This document shows positions 35,313-43,545 of a stretch of 64,000 nt of DNA, in pieces. The first letter of the stretch is position 1, and each line of letters opens with the position of its first letter. The position numbers and the translations under genes were made by a program. The notes under the pieces are model-generated. The model saw nothing but the letters and a program-made list of their open reading frames with translations. It had not been told where the DNA came from and did not search any database. The stretch is taken from positions 18,454 through 82,453 of the forward strand of contig NZ_VZCB01000084.1 of the NCBI RefSeq assembly GCF_009494395.1. The letters run 5' to 3'. This stretch comes from Segatella copri (GTDB taxonomy: Bacteria; Bacteroidota; Bacteroidia; Bacteroidales; Bacteroidaceae).

Positions 35313-36326
35313 ATGATTATGGAAATGAAGAATATCTTGAACAGAATGTTGAATCATGAAGAGTTGACTCGTGAGGAAACCAAGGATATTATCATCGGTA
35401 TTACAAAGAGCGAGTTTCCTGAGGAACAGATTACCGCTTTGCTTACTGGTTTGCAGATGCGTGGCGTTACGGTGGATGAGTTGCTCGGCTTCCGTGATGG
35501 TATTTTGGCTACTGGTGTACCTGCCGTCCTGGATTGCGACCGCTATATTGATGTTGTAGGTACAGGTGGCGACCGCAAGAATACTTTCAATATCTCAACC
35601 ACTTCCTGCTTTGTGATTGCCGGTGCCGGTTATAAGGTGGCTAAGCATGGCAACTATGCAGCAACTTCCGTAAGTGGAGCTTCTAACGTGATCAAGAATC
35701 ACGGTGTGCAGTTTACTGACGATATGGACAAGTTGAACCGCAGCATCAATGAGGCGGGTATTGTTTATCTCCATGCTCAGCTTTTTGCCAAGGCAATGAA
35801 GTTTGTGGGTCCTATCCGCAAGGCTTTGCAGTTCCCTACGGTGTTCAATCTCCTGGGTCCTTTGGTTAATCCTAGTCAGCCTAAATGTCAGCTCTTGGGT
35901 GTTGCCAATCTGGATCAGATGCGCCTTTACAATCAGGTTTATCAGAAGATAGGTATTGATTACGGAATCGTGAACAGCATTGACGGTTATGATGAGATTT
36001 CATTGACCAGCGATTTCAAGGTAACCACCAATAACTATGAAAAGATTTTCAAGCCACAGGATCTCGGTTTTGATTTGGCTAAACCGGAAGAGGTAAGAGG
36101 TGGAGCTACAGAGGAAGAGGCTAAGGATATCTTCGATGCAGTACTGGAAAACCGTGCGCTTCCTGCTCAGAAGAACATCGTTCTGGCTAATGCTGCCTTT
36201 GGAATTCAGGTGATGGAGAAGGGACTGAAGAGCATCGAGGAATGCGTGGAGATAGCTAGAGAAAGCATCGACTCCGGTAAGGCGCTAGCTACATTCAAGA
36301 AGTTCGTGGAGCTGAATAGAGACTAA
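35313..36326 (+). CDS. trpD: Anthranilate phosphoribosyltransferase
   Basis: A 337-residue enzyme that joins PRPP and anthranilate (second step of Trp synthesis). Family blocks are present: DVVGTGGDRKNTFNISTTSCFV (glycine-rich PRPP loop), KHGNYAATSVSGASNVIKNHG, and FNLLGPLVNPSQPKCQLLGV. First structural gene after the attenuator. A second Met two codons in (MEMKN) is an alternative start. Normal length. The following spacer to trpC is long (153 nt) and filled by two dispersed repeats. Confidence 0.97.
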   Translation: MIMEMKNILNRMLNHEELTREETKDIIIGITKSEFPEEQITALLTGLQMRGVTVDELLGFRDGILATGVPAVLDCDRYIDVVGTGGDRKNTFNISTTSCFVIAGAGYKVAKHGNYAATSVSGASNVIKNHGVQFTDDMDKLNRSINEAGIVYLHAQLFAKAMKFVGPIRKALQFPTVFNLLGPLVNPSQPKCQLLGVANLDQMRLYNQVYQKIGIDYGIVNSIDGYDEISLTSDFKVTTNNYEKIFKPQDLGFDLAKPEEVRGGATEEEAKDIFDAVLENRALPAQKNIVLANAAFGIQVMEKGLKSIEECVEIARESIDSGKALATFKKFVELNRD

Positions 36327-36357
36327 AAACTGGGGGAATCCGATGGACTGGGGGGAA

Positions 36358-36384
36358 ATCCTATGGAATCGGATTCAACGGTGG
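36358..36384. repeat. Dispersed intergenic element, copy 2
   Basis: 25 of 27 bases equal those at 105-131 (ATGGAATCGGAT, CAACGGTGG). Here it follows the trpD stop by 31 nt and has no tandem array. Confidence 0.7.
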
Positions 36385-36432
36385 TCCAGAGGGGGGACTT
36401 GATTCCTGTTTCTGTTTTTCAGGGAGGATAGG

Positions 36433-36474
36433 TAATCATAAAGTTCAAAGTTCAAGGTTAAAAGTTCAAAGTTG
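36433..36474. repeat. AATCATAAAGTTCAAAG-family repeat, copy 2
   Basis: TAATCATAAAGTTCAAAG plus degenerate AAAGTTC units, ending 5 nt before the trpC ATG. Confidence 0.85.
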
Positions 36475-36479
36475 AAAAA

Positions 36480-37286
36480 ATGGCTGATATATTAGAAGAG
36501 ATAGTGGCACATAAGAGGATTGAGATAGAGCAGCGCAAGCGCTTTATCCAGCCTCGCCAGATGATAACCCTCACCGAGCAGAAGATGCAGGAGAATGGGG
36601 GAAAGGTGATGGGAGGAAGTATGAAGGAGGCGCTGGTGAATTCTGAGACAGGAATCATCGCCGAGTTCAAGCGCAAATCGCCAAGTAAGGGGTGGATCAA
36701 GGAGGAAGGCAAGCCTAGCATCATTCCTTTGAGCTACCAGAAGAATGGAGCTTCTGCCCTGAGTATCCTTACCGATATCGATTACTTCGGTGGTTATGAT
36801 GAGTATATCCAGGAGGCGCGCCATGTGGGTGTTTCTATACCTATATTATATAAGAACTTCGTCATCGAGGAATATCAGCTCTTGCAGGCTAGATATTGCG
36901 GTGCTTCTGCTGTATTACTCATTGCGGCTTGCCTCAGTAAGGAAGAATGTAAGCGGCTGATGAACATGGCTCACCAGCTGGGGATGGAGGTGCTGCTGGA
37001 GATGCATAACGAGCGAGACTTCGAGTATGCGGAGCTGGAGCCGGATATGTATGGAATCAACAACCGCAACCTGGGTACCTTCGTTACGGATGTTGAGAAT
37101 AGCTTCCGCTTGGCAGAGAAACTTCCGAAGAATGTATGCAGGGTGAGTGAGAGTGGAATCTCCAATCCGCTGACCGTTCGCCGATTAAGAGAAGAGGGCG
37201 GTTTCCGTGGTTTCCTGATGGGTGAACAGTTCATGAAGCAGGCTGACCCGGGAATTGCGCTTCAAGAGTTTATCTCTAAATTATAG
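36480..37286 (+). CDS. trpC: Indole-3-glycerol phosphate synthase
   Basis: A 268-residue TIM-barrel enzyme that closes the indole ring. Blocks: IIAEFKRKSPSKGWI (Lys and Ser of the active site), SILTDIDYFGGYDEYI, LYKNFVIEEYQLLQARYCGASAVLLIA, and YGINNRNLGTF. A separate polypeptide, not fused to trpF. Normal length. The start is set by a dispersed A-rich repeat; there is no Shine-Dalgarno. Confidence 0.97.
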   Translation: MADILEEIVAHKRIEIEQRKRFIQPRQMITLTEQKMQENGGKVMGGSMKEALVNSETGIIAEFKRKSPSKGWIKEEGKPSIIPLSYQKNGASALSILTDIDYFGGYDEYIQEARHVGVSIPILYKNFVIEEYQLLQARYCGASAVLLIAACLSKEECKRLMNMAHQLGMEVLLEMHNERDFEYAELEPDMYGINNRNLGTFVTDVENSFRLAEKLPKNVCRVSESGISNPLTVRRLREEGGFRGFLMGEQFMKQADPGIALQEFISKL

Positions 37287-37310
37287 GACTTTCGCAAGTT
37301 TTTCTCCTTA

Positions 37311-37389
37311 CGCCCTAAAGGGCAGAAGCTCCTAGCCCAGGGCAACGCCCTGGGTATAGATAGCCGTCAGCAATGCGCCCTGTAAGGGC
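37311..37389. repeat. GCCC-type palindrome cluster
   Basis: Three palindromes in 79 bp: gccctaaagggc (37312-37323), cccagggcaacgccctggg (37336-37354) and gccctgtaagggc (37377-37389). It lies inside the trp operon between trpC and trpF. I recall similar gccctgggc clusters as intergenic repeats in many Bacteroidetes. Confidence 0.75.
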
Positions 37390-37419
37390 AAAAGCTTTAG
37401 AATCATAAATAATAATATA

Positions 37420-38049
37420 ATGTTAGTAAAGGTTTGTGGAATGCGTGAACCTGAGAATATAGAGCAGGTTGCGCAACTCGGCGTAGACATGATTGGATTC
37501 ATTTTCTATCCTAAGTCTCCACGATATGTTAGCCAGGCGGTGTCTCGCTCGGATGCTGACCGGAAGGTTTGCAGAGTGGGAGTCTTCGTGAATGATTCCA
37601 TTCCGGATATGGTGGATAGGATTCATTCCTTCTCCCTGAATGCGGTGCAACTGCATGGCGGCGAGAGCAGAGAAGTTTGCGAACAGCTGCGTGAAGCCAA
37701 CGGGGAGATTAAGATAATCAAAGCCATCAGTGTTTCCGATGCTGGGGATATTCAGAAATATAAGGAGTATGTAGGCGCTGTTGACTACTTTCTTTTCGAC
37801 ACCAAATGTAAGACGGTGGGTGGAAGTGGTCAGCAGTTTGATTGGCAAGTTCTCGATGAATATGATGGCGATGTTCCATTCCTGTTGAGTGGTGGCATTG
37901 GTCCGGAGGATGTTTCCCGCGTTCGTTCTTTCCATCATCCCGAATGCATCGGTATCGACCTCAACTCCAGGTTTGAGATAGAACCAGGGGTGAAGGATGT
38001 GGAGAAACTCAGGAAATTCCTTTTAAAAGGTAAAAAAGTAAAAAGGTAA
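37420..38049 (+). CDS. trpF: Phosphoribosylanthranilate isomerase
   Basis: A 209-residue TIM-barrel isomerase (third step). Blocks: VKVCGMREPENIEQV with catalytic Cys, GFIFYPKSPRYV, AVQLHGGESREVC, FLFDTKCKTVGGSGQQFDW with catalytic Asp, and LSGGIGPEDV. The last residues (KGKKVKR) are encoded by the start of an A-rich tandem repeat (38028-38066), so the tail appears extended by repeat sequence. Confidence 0.96.
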   Translation: MLVKVCGMREPENIEQVAQLGVDMIGFIFYPKSPRYVSQAVSRSDADRKVCRVGVFVNDSIPDMVDRIHSFSLNAVQLHGGESREVCEQLREANGEIKIIKAISVSDAGDIQKYKEYVGAVDYFLFDTKCKTVGGSGQQFDWQVLDEYDGDVPFLLSGGIGPEDVSRVRSFHHPECIGIDLNSRFEIEPGVKDVEKLRKFLLKGKKVKR

Positions 38050-38066
38050 AAAAGTAAAAAAACAAA
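38028..38066. repeat. ggtaaaaaagtaaaa simple repeat spanning the trpF stop
   Basis: Units of ggtaaaaaagtaaaa repeat across the last trpF codons and the 19-nt spacer to trpA. Confidence 0.75.
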
Positions 38067-38068
38067 AA

Positions 38069-38845
38069 ATGAACAAGATAAATGCATTGTTTGCTAACAA
38101 TAAAGACCGCAAGCTTTTGAGCTTGTATTTCTGTGCTGGCTGCCCAACCTTGGAAGGTACCGGCGATGTGATTAAGGCGATGGAACGTAAGGGCATCGAC
38201 ATGATTGAGGTAGGAATCCCTTTCAGCGATCCATTGGCTGATGGACCTGTTATTCAGAGCGCAGGTACCAAGGCCTTGAAGAACGGAATGACCGTGAAGA
38301 AGCTCTTCGGCCAGTTGAAGGCTATCAAGGATGAAGTCCAGCTTCCATTGGTACTGATGGGTTATCTCAACCCTATCATGCACTATGGCATCGAGGAGTT
38401 CTTCAAGAGTTGCGTAGAGAGTGGAGTCAGTGGAACCATCATTCCTGATCTTCCTTTTGATGATTATCTGAAGGTGGTGAAGCCGATTGCTGACAAGTAC
38501 GATATCCGTGTCATCATGATGATTACTCCGGAAACCAGCGAGGAGCGCATCCGCTTTATCGATGAGCATACCGATGGCTTCATCTATATGGTCAGCTCTG
38601 CCAGTATCACGGGTGCCCAGAGCAACTTCGGTGATGCCAAGCTCGCTTACTTCAATCATATCAACAGCATGAACCTCCGCAACCCTCGCATGATTGGTTT
38701 CGGCATCAGCAACAAGCAGACGCTTACCAGTGCGCAGGATAATGCCGCCGGTGCCATCATCGGCAGCAAGTTCGTGACATTGCTCAATGAGACCCTGGAT
38801 CCAGACAAGGCACTGGATGAACTCTTCGAGGCACTCAAACATTAA
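38069..38845 (+). CDS. trpA: Tryptophan synthase alpha subunit
   Basis: A 258-residue TIM barrel that splits indoleglycerol phosphate and passes indole to TrpB. Blocks: MIEVGIPFSDPLADGPVIQ (catalytic Glu, Asp), LMGYLNPIMHYG, GTIIPDLPFDDY and GFGISNKQ. It precedes trpB, the usual order for the complex being BA, with a long palindromic repeat between. Confidence 0.97.
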   Translation: MNKINALFANNKDRKLLSLYFCAGCPTLEGTGDVIKAMERKGIDMIEVGIPFSDPLADGPVIQSAGTKALKNGMTVKKLFGQLKAIKDEVQLPLVLMGYLNPIMHYGIEEFFKSCVESGVSGTIIPDLPFDDYLKVVKPIADKYDIRVIMMITPETSEERIRFIDEHTDGFIYMVSSASITGAQSNFGDAKLAYFNHINSMNLRNPRMIGFGISNKQTLTSAQDNAAGAIIGSKFVTLLNETLDPDKALDELFEALKH

Positions 38846-38977
38846 CATTGAACATTGAACTTGGAACTTTGAACTTTATGATATGCTGTCTTGGTAATCA
38901 TAAAGTTCAAAATCCAAGGTTCCAAGTTCAAAGTAAGAGAGTAATCATAAAGTTCAAAATTCAAAGTTCAAAGTAAT
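38846..38977. repeat. AATCATAAAGTTCAAAG-family repeat, copy 3 (palindromic, extended)
   Basis: A left arm of cattgaac/gaacttt units (38846-38882) and right arms at 38894-38934 and 38942-38974. The core gaactttatgat (38871-38882) pairs perfectly with atcataaagttc (38897-38908). It ends 3 nt before the trpB ATG and fills the whole trpA-trpB gap. Confidence 0.85.
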
Positions 38978-40177
38978 ATGTATCAAGTTGACGATAAAGG
39001 ATTTTTTGGAAAATTCGGAGGAGCTTACGTTCCTGAAATATTATATAAGTGTGTAACAGAACTCCAGCAGGCTTACAAGCCTATCATCGAGAGCGAGGAG
39101 TTCAAGAAAGAATATCATGCCCTGTTGAAAGATTACGTGGGCCGTCCTTCACCTCTTTATTATGCCAAGCGCATGAGCGAGAAGTATGGCTGCCAGCTCT
39201 ATCTGAAGCGTGAGGATCTGAACCATACCGGTGCACACAAAATCAATAACACCATTGGTCAGATTCTGATGGCAAAGAAGATGGGCAAGACCCGTATCAT
39301 CGCCGAAACGGGTGCCGGCCAGCATGGCGTTGCTACTGCCACCGTCTGCGCCCTGATGGATATGAAGTGCGAAATCTTCATGGGTGCCACCGATGTAGAG
39401 CGCCAGCATACCAACGTGGAACGTATGAAGATGCTGGGTGCCAAGGTAAACCCTGTTCGCACAGGTAATATGACCCTGAGCGATGCCTGCTCTGAGGCCA
39501 TCCGCGACTGGTGCTGTCACCCACAGGATACCTTCTACATCGTAGGTTCCACCATGGGTCCGCATCCTTACCCAGATATTGTGGCAAAGATGCAGAGCGT
39601 CATCTCTGAGGAACTGAAATGGCAGTTGGAGGAGAAGGTTGGTCGCGATTATCCTGATTACCTCATCGCCTGCGTGGGTGGCGGAAGCAATGCTGCAGGT
39701 ACCATCTATCATTACATCGATGATGAGCGTGTTCAGATTTATCTGGCTGAGGCTGCCGGTCATGGCATCGATACCAACTATACCGCTGCCACCATGCATT
39801 GCGGAACAGAGGGAATCATCCACGGTGCCCGCACCCTGGTGATGCAGACAGAGGATGGTCAGATTGAGGAAGCCTTCACCATCAGTGCCGGTTTGGATTA
39901 CCCAGGCATCGGACCTATGCACGCCGACCTTGCTACCCGTGGAAGAAGTCATGTGCTTGCCATCAAGGACGATGAGGCTATCTATGCCGGTTATGAGTTG
40001 ACCCGCATGGAGGGTATCATCCCAGCCATTGAGAGCGCACATGCAGTGGCAGCCTTGAAGAAGATGAAGTTCAAGAAGGACGATGTCGTTGTCCTGACCG
40101 TTTCAGGCCGTGGCGACAAGGATGTGGAGACGTATTTGAGCCATAAGGAAATGGCAGGAGAATATGGCAATTTCTAA
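38978..40177 (+). CDS. trpB: Tryptophan synthase beta subunit
   Basis: A 399-residue PLP enzyme that condenses indole with serine. Blocks: GRPSPLYYAKRMSEKYG, LKREDLNHTGAHKINNTIGQ (PLP Lys in HTGAHKIN), AETGAGQHGVATATV (active-site Glu), and CVGGGSNAAG (phosphate loop). This is TrpB type 1. Normal length. It is followed at 3 or 27 nt by trpE depending on the start chosen. Confidence 0.97.
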   Translation: MYQVDDKGFFGKFGGAYVPEILYKCVTELQQAYKPIIESEEFKKEYHALLKDYVGRPSPLYYAKRMSEKYGCQLYLKREDLNHTGAHKINNTIGQILMAKKMGKTRIIAETGAGQHGVATATVCALMDMKCEIFMGATDVERQHTNVERMKMLGAKVNPVRTGNMTLSDACSEAIRDWCCHPQDTFYIVGSTMGPHPYPDIVAKMQSVISEELKWQLEEKVGRDYPDYLIACVGGGSNAAGTIYHYIDDERVQIYLAEAAGHGIDTNYTAATMHCGTEGIIHGARTLVMQTEDGQIEEAFTISAGLDYPGIGPMHADLATRGRSHVLAIKDDEAIYAGYELTRMEGIIPAIESAHAVAALKKMKFKKDDVVVLTVSGRGDKDVETYLSHKEMAGEYGNF

Positions 40178-40204
40178 AGCATGATTTCAATCAATAAGAG
40201 AAAA

Positions 40205-41665
40205 ATGGCAAAGTTTAATTATAAGACAGTAACCCGCAAGATTCTTGCTGACCTCTATACGCCGGTGGGAGTCTATATGCGATTGAGAGATATTTATCCC
40301 CAGTCGGCTCTGATGGAGAGTTCCGACTATCATGGTTCCGAGAACTCCAGATCCTTCATCGGTGTTCATCCGTTGGCAAGTATCGCCGTGAGCCATGGCG
40401 AGGTGATCAAGATCTATCCTGACGGCAGCGTAGAAAAGGAAACGCTCCCTGCTTTCGGCGAAGGAAAGGGCGAGCAGTGCAAGCTCGCCATCTCCAAGTC
40501 AATCAATGATTTCATCAAGAGTTTTCATGTAGAAGGTGAGAGCAAGGACTTCTGCGGCTTGTATGGTTTCACCACCTTCAATGCTGTGAGATATTTCGAG
40601 AATATCCCGGTAAAGGATACTACGATGGAGAAGAACGATGCTCCGGATATCTATTATATAATGTATAAGGATATCATCGTTTTCGACCACTTCAACAATA
40701 CGATGGAGTTGATTGCGCTTCAAGAGAGTCAAGAACGAAGAGTGAAGAGTGAAGAATCTTACTCTTCACTTCCTGAGCTCGATGCCCTGCTCAAGGCCGT
40801 GAACAAGGCGAACGTGAAGCCTTATGATTTCCATCCAGTGGGCGAAACATTTTCTACCCTTACCGATGAGGAGCATAAGGAGAACATCCGCAAGTGCATC
40901 CAGCACTGTCTGCGTGGTGATGTCTTCCAGATTGTTGTCAGCCGTCGCTTCATCCAGAAATACGAGGGCGATGACTTCAAGCTCTATCGTGCCCTGCGCA
41001 GCATCAACCCATCGCCATATCTCTTTTATTTCGATTTCGGAGGATTCCGTATCTTCGGTTCTTCACCGGAAACCCACAACCGCATCGTGGGCGACAAGGC
41101 GTTTATCGACCCTATTGCCGGAACCACCAAGCGTACGGGCGATATGGAGCAGGATAGAAAGGCTGCCGAATTCCTCCGCAACGACCCGAAGGAGAATGCT
41201 GAGCACGTGATGCTGGTAGATTTGGCGCGCAATGACCTGAGCCGCAACTGCCATGGCGTGAAGGTAGATTTCTATAAAGATATGCAGTTCTATAGCCACG
41301 TCATCCACCTGGTGAGCCGTGTGAGCGGAACCCTGGATCAGGATGCCGACCATATCAAGGAGTTTATAGATACCTTCCCTGCCGGTACCCTGAGCGGTGC
41401 TCCAAAGGTAAGGGCGATGCAGATTATCTCCGAACTGGAGCCTCATAACCGTGGAGCCTACGGTGGCTGTATCGGTTTCATCGGCTTGAATGGTGATTTG
41501 AATCAGGCTATCGTTATCCGAACCTTCATCAGCCGAAATGGCGAACTCTGGTTCCAGGCAGGAAGTGGAGTAGTGGCGAAAAGCAACGACCAGTATGAGC
41601 TGGAAGAGTGTAATAACAAGTTGGGCGCATTGACCAAGGCGATACATATTGCAGAGAAGCTTTAG
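40205..41665 (+). CDS. trpE: Anthranilate synthase component I
   Basis: 486 residues from the Met of MAKFNYKTVTRK. An upstream in-frame ATG at 40181 would add eight residues. It makes anthranilate from chorismate with TrpG. Blocks: FGSSPETHNRIVGDKAFIDPIAGT, EHVMLVDLARNDLSRNC, and FPAGTLSGAPKVRAMQII. Residues encoded at about 40729-40780 (QERRVKSEESYSS) come from a gaagagtgaag simple repeat inserted in frame in the linker before the chorismate-binding domain. The N-terminal LMESSDYHGSENSRSFIG block matches the Trp-feedback site region. Confidence 0.95.
   Translation: MAKFNYKTVTRKILADLYTPVGVYMRLRDIYPQSALMESSDYHGSENSRSFIGVHPLASIAVSHGEVIKIYPDGSVEKETLPAFGEGKGEQCKLAISKSINDFIKSFHVEGESKDFCGLYGFTTFNAVRYFENIPVKDTTMEKNDAPDIYYIMYKDIIVFDHFNNTMELIALQESQERRVKSEESYSSLPELDALLKAVNKANVKPYDFHPVGETFSTLTDEEHKENIRKCIQHCLRGDVFQIVVSRRFIQKYEGDDFKLYRALRSINPSPYLFYFDFGGFRIFGSSPETHNRIVGDKAFIDPIAGTTKRTGDMEQDRKAAEFLRNDPKENAEHVMLVDLARNDLSRNCHGVKVDFYKDMQFYSHVIHLVSRVSGTLDQDADHIKEFIDTFPAGTLSGAPKVRAMQIISELEPHNRGAYGGCIGFIGLNGDLNQAIVIRTFISRNGELWFQAGSGVVAKSNDQYELEECNNKLGALTKAIHIAEKL
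40735..40771. repeat. gaagagtgaag repeat inside trpE
   Basis: gaacgaagagtgaagagtgaag, then an inverted half (actcttcactt). The same simple-repeat type is intergenic at 48438-48470. It keeps the reading frame. Confidence 0.75.
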
Positions 41666-41734
41666 GTAGTGATTAGTGAGTAGTGATTAATGATTAGTGA
41701 GGAATAATCACTAATAAATAATCAATAATAAATA
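41666..41734. repeat. agtgattagtgatta-type simple repeat
   Basis: The trpE-trpG spacer consists of agtgatta units and aataaataatc units, with a short palindrome (ttagtg...cactaa). Related to 44855-44905. Confidence 0.65.
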
Positions 41735-42304
41735 ATGAAGATGAAAGTAGTAATCATAGATAATTACGATTCCTTCACCTATAATCTGGCACATCTGGTG
41801 AAGGAGTTGGGAGCAGAAGTTACGGTTTATCGCAATGACCAGTTCCAGTTGCGCGAGCTGGAGCCATTCGATAAGATTATATTGAGTCCGGGTCCGGGAA
41901 TCCCATCCGAGGCGGGTTTGCTAATGGATGTCATCAAGAAGTATGCGGGCATCAAGCCGATGCTGGGCGTCTGTCTGGGTCATCAGGCTATCGGCGAGGC
42001 GTTTGGTGCCAAGTTGACCAATCTCTCTGAGGTTTATCATGGAGTGGCAACACCCTGTACACAGTTCGGCAACGACCCGATTTTCCGCGGTATGGATAAG
42101 CGTATAGAGATTGGCAGATACCATTCTTGGGTGGTAGACCGTACCGGATTTCCTGAGTGTCTGGATGTAACCGCCGTGAGCGATGATGGTTGCATCATGG
42201 GATTGAAGCATAAGAATTATGATATTCACGGCATCCAGTTCCATCCCGAGAGCGTGTTGACACCAGAAGGAAAGACCATTGTCAAGAACTGGTTGTTTGA
42301 CTAG
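41735..42304 (+). CDS. trpG: Anthranilate synthase component II (glutamine amidotransferase)
   Basis: A 189-residue class-I amidotransferase supplying ammonia to TrpE. Blocks: VIIDNYDSFTYNLAHLVKEL, LSPGPGIPSEAG, LGVCLGHQAIGEAFG (nucleophile Cys) and IHGIQFHPESVLTPEG (His-Glu of the triad). Last gene of the operon; a terminator follows. Confidence 0.97.
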   Translation: MKMKVVIIDNYDSFTYNLAHLVKELGAEVTVYRNDQFQLRELEPFDKIILSPGPGIPSEAGLLMDVIKKYAGIKPMLGVCLGHQAIGEAFGAKLTNLSEVYHGVATPCTQFGNDPIFRGMDKRIEIGRYHSWVVDRTGFPECLDVTAVSDDGCIMGLKHKNYDIHGIQFHPESVLTPEGKTIVKNWLFD

Positions 42305-42322
42305 TAGGATATATAAAAAAGT

Positions 42323-42358
42323 AAAAAGCTTGACGCTCTCACGAGTGCCAAGCTTTTT
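42323..42358. terminator. Bidirectional terminator after trpG
   Basis: Perfect 10-bp stem aaaaagcttg/caagcttttt (42323-42332 with 42349-42358) between convergent trpG and the ROK kinase gene. Confidence 0.88.
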
Positions 42359-42403
42359 CCATCTTAAAAATAGATGATGACCTAAGTGTTATATTATAAA
42401 ATT

Positions 42404-43384
42404 CTACAATTCCCAACCCACAGCGCTTGCACCAAGTACAGCAGCTGAGCTACCATCGAGGGTAGAAACAAGGAATTTAGCCTTGCCCTTGTAAATCTTC
42501 AATACGTTCTTGTCGTAAGCTTCCTTCAAAGGCTTCATCAGGAGATCGCCAGCCTTGGTCAGACCACCGAAGAATACGAATGCCTCAGGAGCAGAGAATG
42601 CTGCGAAGTTAGCACAAGCCTCACCCAGCATCTTGCCGGTGAAGTCGTAGATGCTCTTAGCCAAAGCATCACCCTTGCCTGCAGCCACACTTACGTCGTA
42701 TGAAGTAATATCTTCTGGCTTCATATCGCGGAGCAATGAAGGCTCATCTGTCTTCTGAAGGAATTCACGGGCAGTGCGAGCTACACCGGTAGCAGAGCAG
42801 TATGCCTCCAGGCAACCCTTGCGGCCGCAGCCACATGGACGACCTTCCTCACCAGGAACCATGATTACGTGACCCAACTCGCCAGCGAAACCATCGCTTC
42901 CGTAAACCATCTGACCGTTGATGACGATACCAGAACCCACACCAGTACCGAGCGTGATATCGATGAAGTTCTTCATACCGCGAGCCACGCCATAAGTCAT
43001 CTCGCCGAGAGCAGCAGCGTTGGCATCATTGGTCAAAGCAACAGGAATGCCACCGAGAGCCTTGCTGAAGAGATCAGCCAATGGCACAACGCCATCATGA
43101 GCCCAAGGCAGGTTTGGAGCAAATTCGATAGTTCCATTATAATAATTGCCATTAGGTGCACCGATACCCATAGCCTTAATCTTATCGAGACCACCAACGG
43201 TATCGATTACAGGTATGAGCGCCTCAGTTGCAGCCTTTACATAGTCGTCTACATTATCATAGCCCCCAGTTTTAATAGCTGTTGTAGCTTTGATTTCTCC
43301 ACGTGCATCTACGATGCCGAAAACAGAGTTAGTACCACCGAGGTCTAATCCGATAACATACGGTTTCATTGCATTTTCAGTCAT
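42404..43384 (-). CDS. ROK family sugar kinase (glucokinase type)
   Basis: A 326-residue cytosolic kinase. Blocks: VIGLDLGGTNSVFGIVD (ATP loop), LTNDANAAALGEMTYG with the catalytic Asp, TLGTGVGSGIVING, and GELGHVIMVPGEEGRPCGCGRKGCLEAYCS with the ROK zinc site. No N-terminal helix-turn-helix, so it is a kinase and not a repressor. Glucose or N-acetylglucosamine are likely substrates by analogy with Bacteroides RokA. -7 element at 43426-43433. Confidence 0.93.
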   Translation of the reverse strand: MTENAMKPYVIGLDLGGTNSVFGIVDARGEIKATTAIKTGGYDNVDDYVKAATEALIPVIDTVGGLDKIKAMGIGAPNGNYYNGTIEFAPNLPWAHDGVVPLADLFSKALGGIPVALTNDANAAALGEMTYGVARGMKNFIDITLGTGVGSGIVINGQMVYGSDGFAGELGHVIMVPGEEGRPCGCGRKGCLEAYCSATGVARTAREFLQKTDEPSLLRDMKPEDITSYDVSVAAGKGDALAKSIYDFTGKMLGEACANFAAFSAPEAFVFFGGLTKAGDLLMKPLKEAYDKNVLKIYKGKAKFLVSTLDGSSAAVLGASAVGWEL

Positions 43385-43425
43385 GTTATTCTTTAAAATT
43401 AGTTAGAATGTTATTAATTTTGACG

Positions 43426-43433
43426 CAAAGATA
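43426..43433 (-). promoter_or_regulatory. -7 element of the ROK kinase gene
   Basis: Reads TATCTTTG on the minus strand, 41 nt upstream of the ATG. CTTG lies 20 nt further upstream. Confidence 0.5.
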
Positions 43434-43528
43434 TATAAAAGTAGTCAAAAAAACAAGATTTATACGATAAAAAAATGTGAAAAGCGAATATTTTATTAGA
43501 AATATAGTCGAATATGCTCGAAATTTTG

Positions 43529-43536
43529 TATCTTTG
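43529..43536 (+). promoter_or_regulatory. -7 element ahead of the LysE-type gene
   Basis: TATCTTTG only 9 nt before the ATG at 43546. If used, the mRNA would have an almost absent 5' leader. Confidence 0.45.
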
Positions 43537-43545
43537 CCAGCTGTT

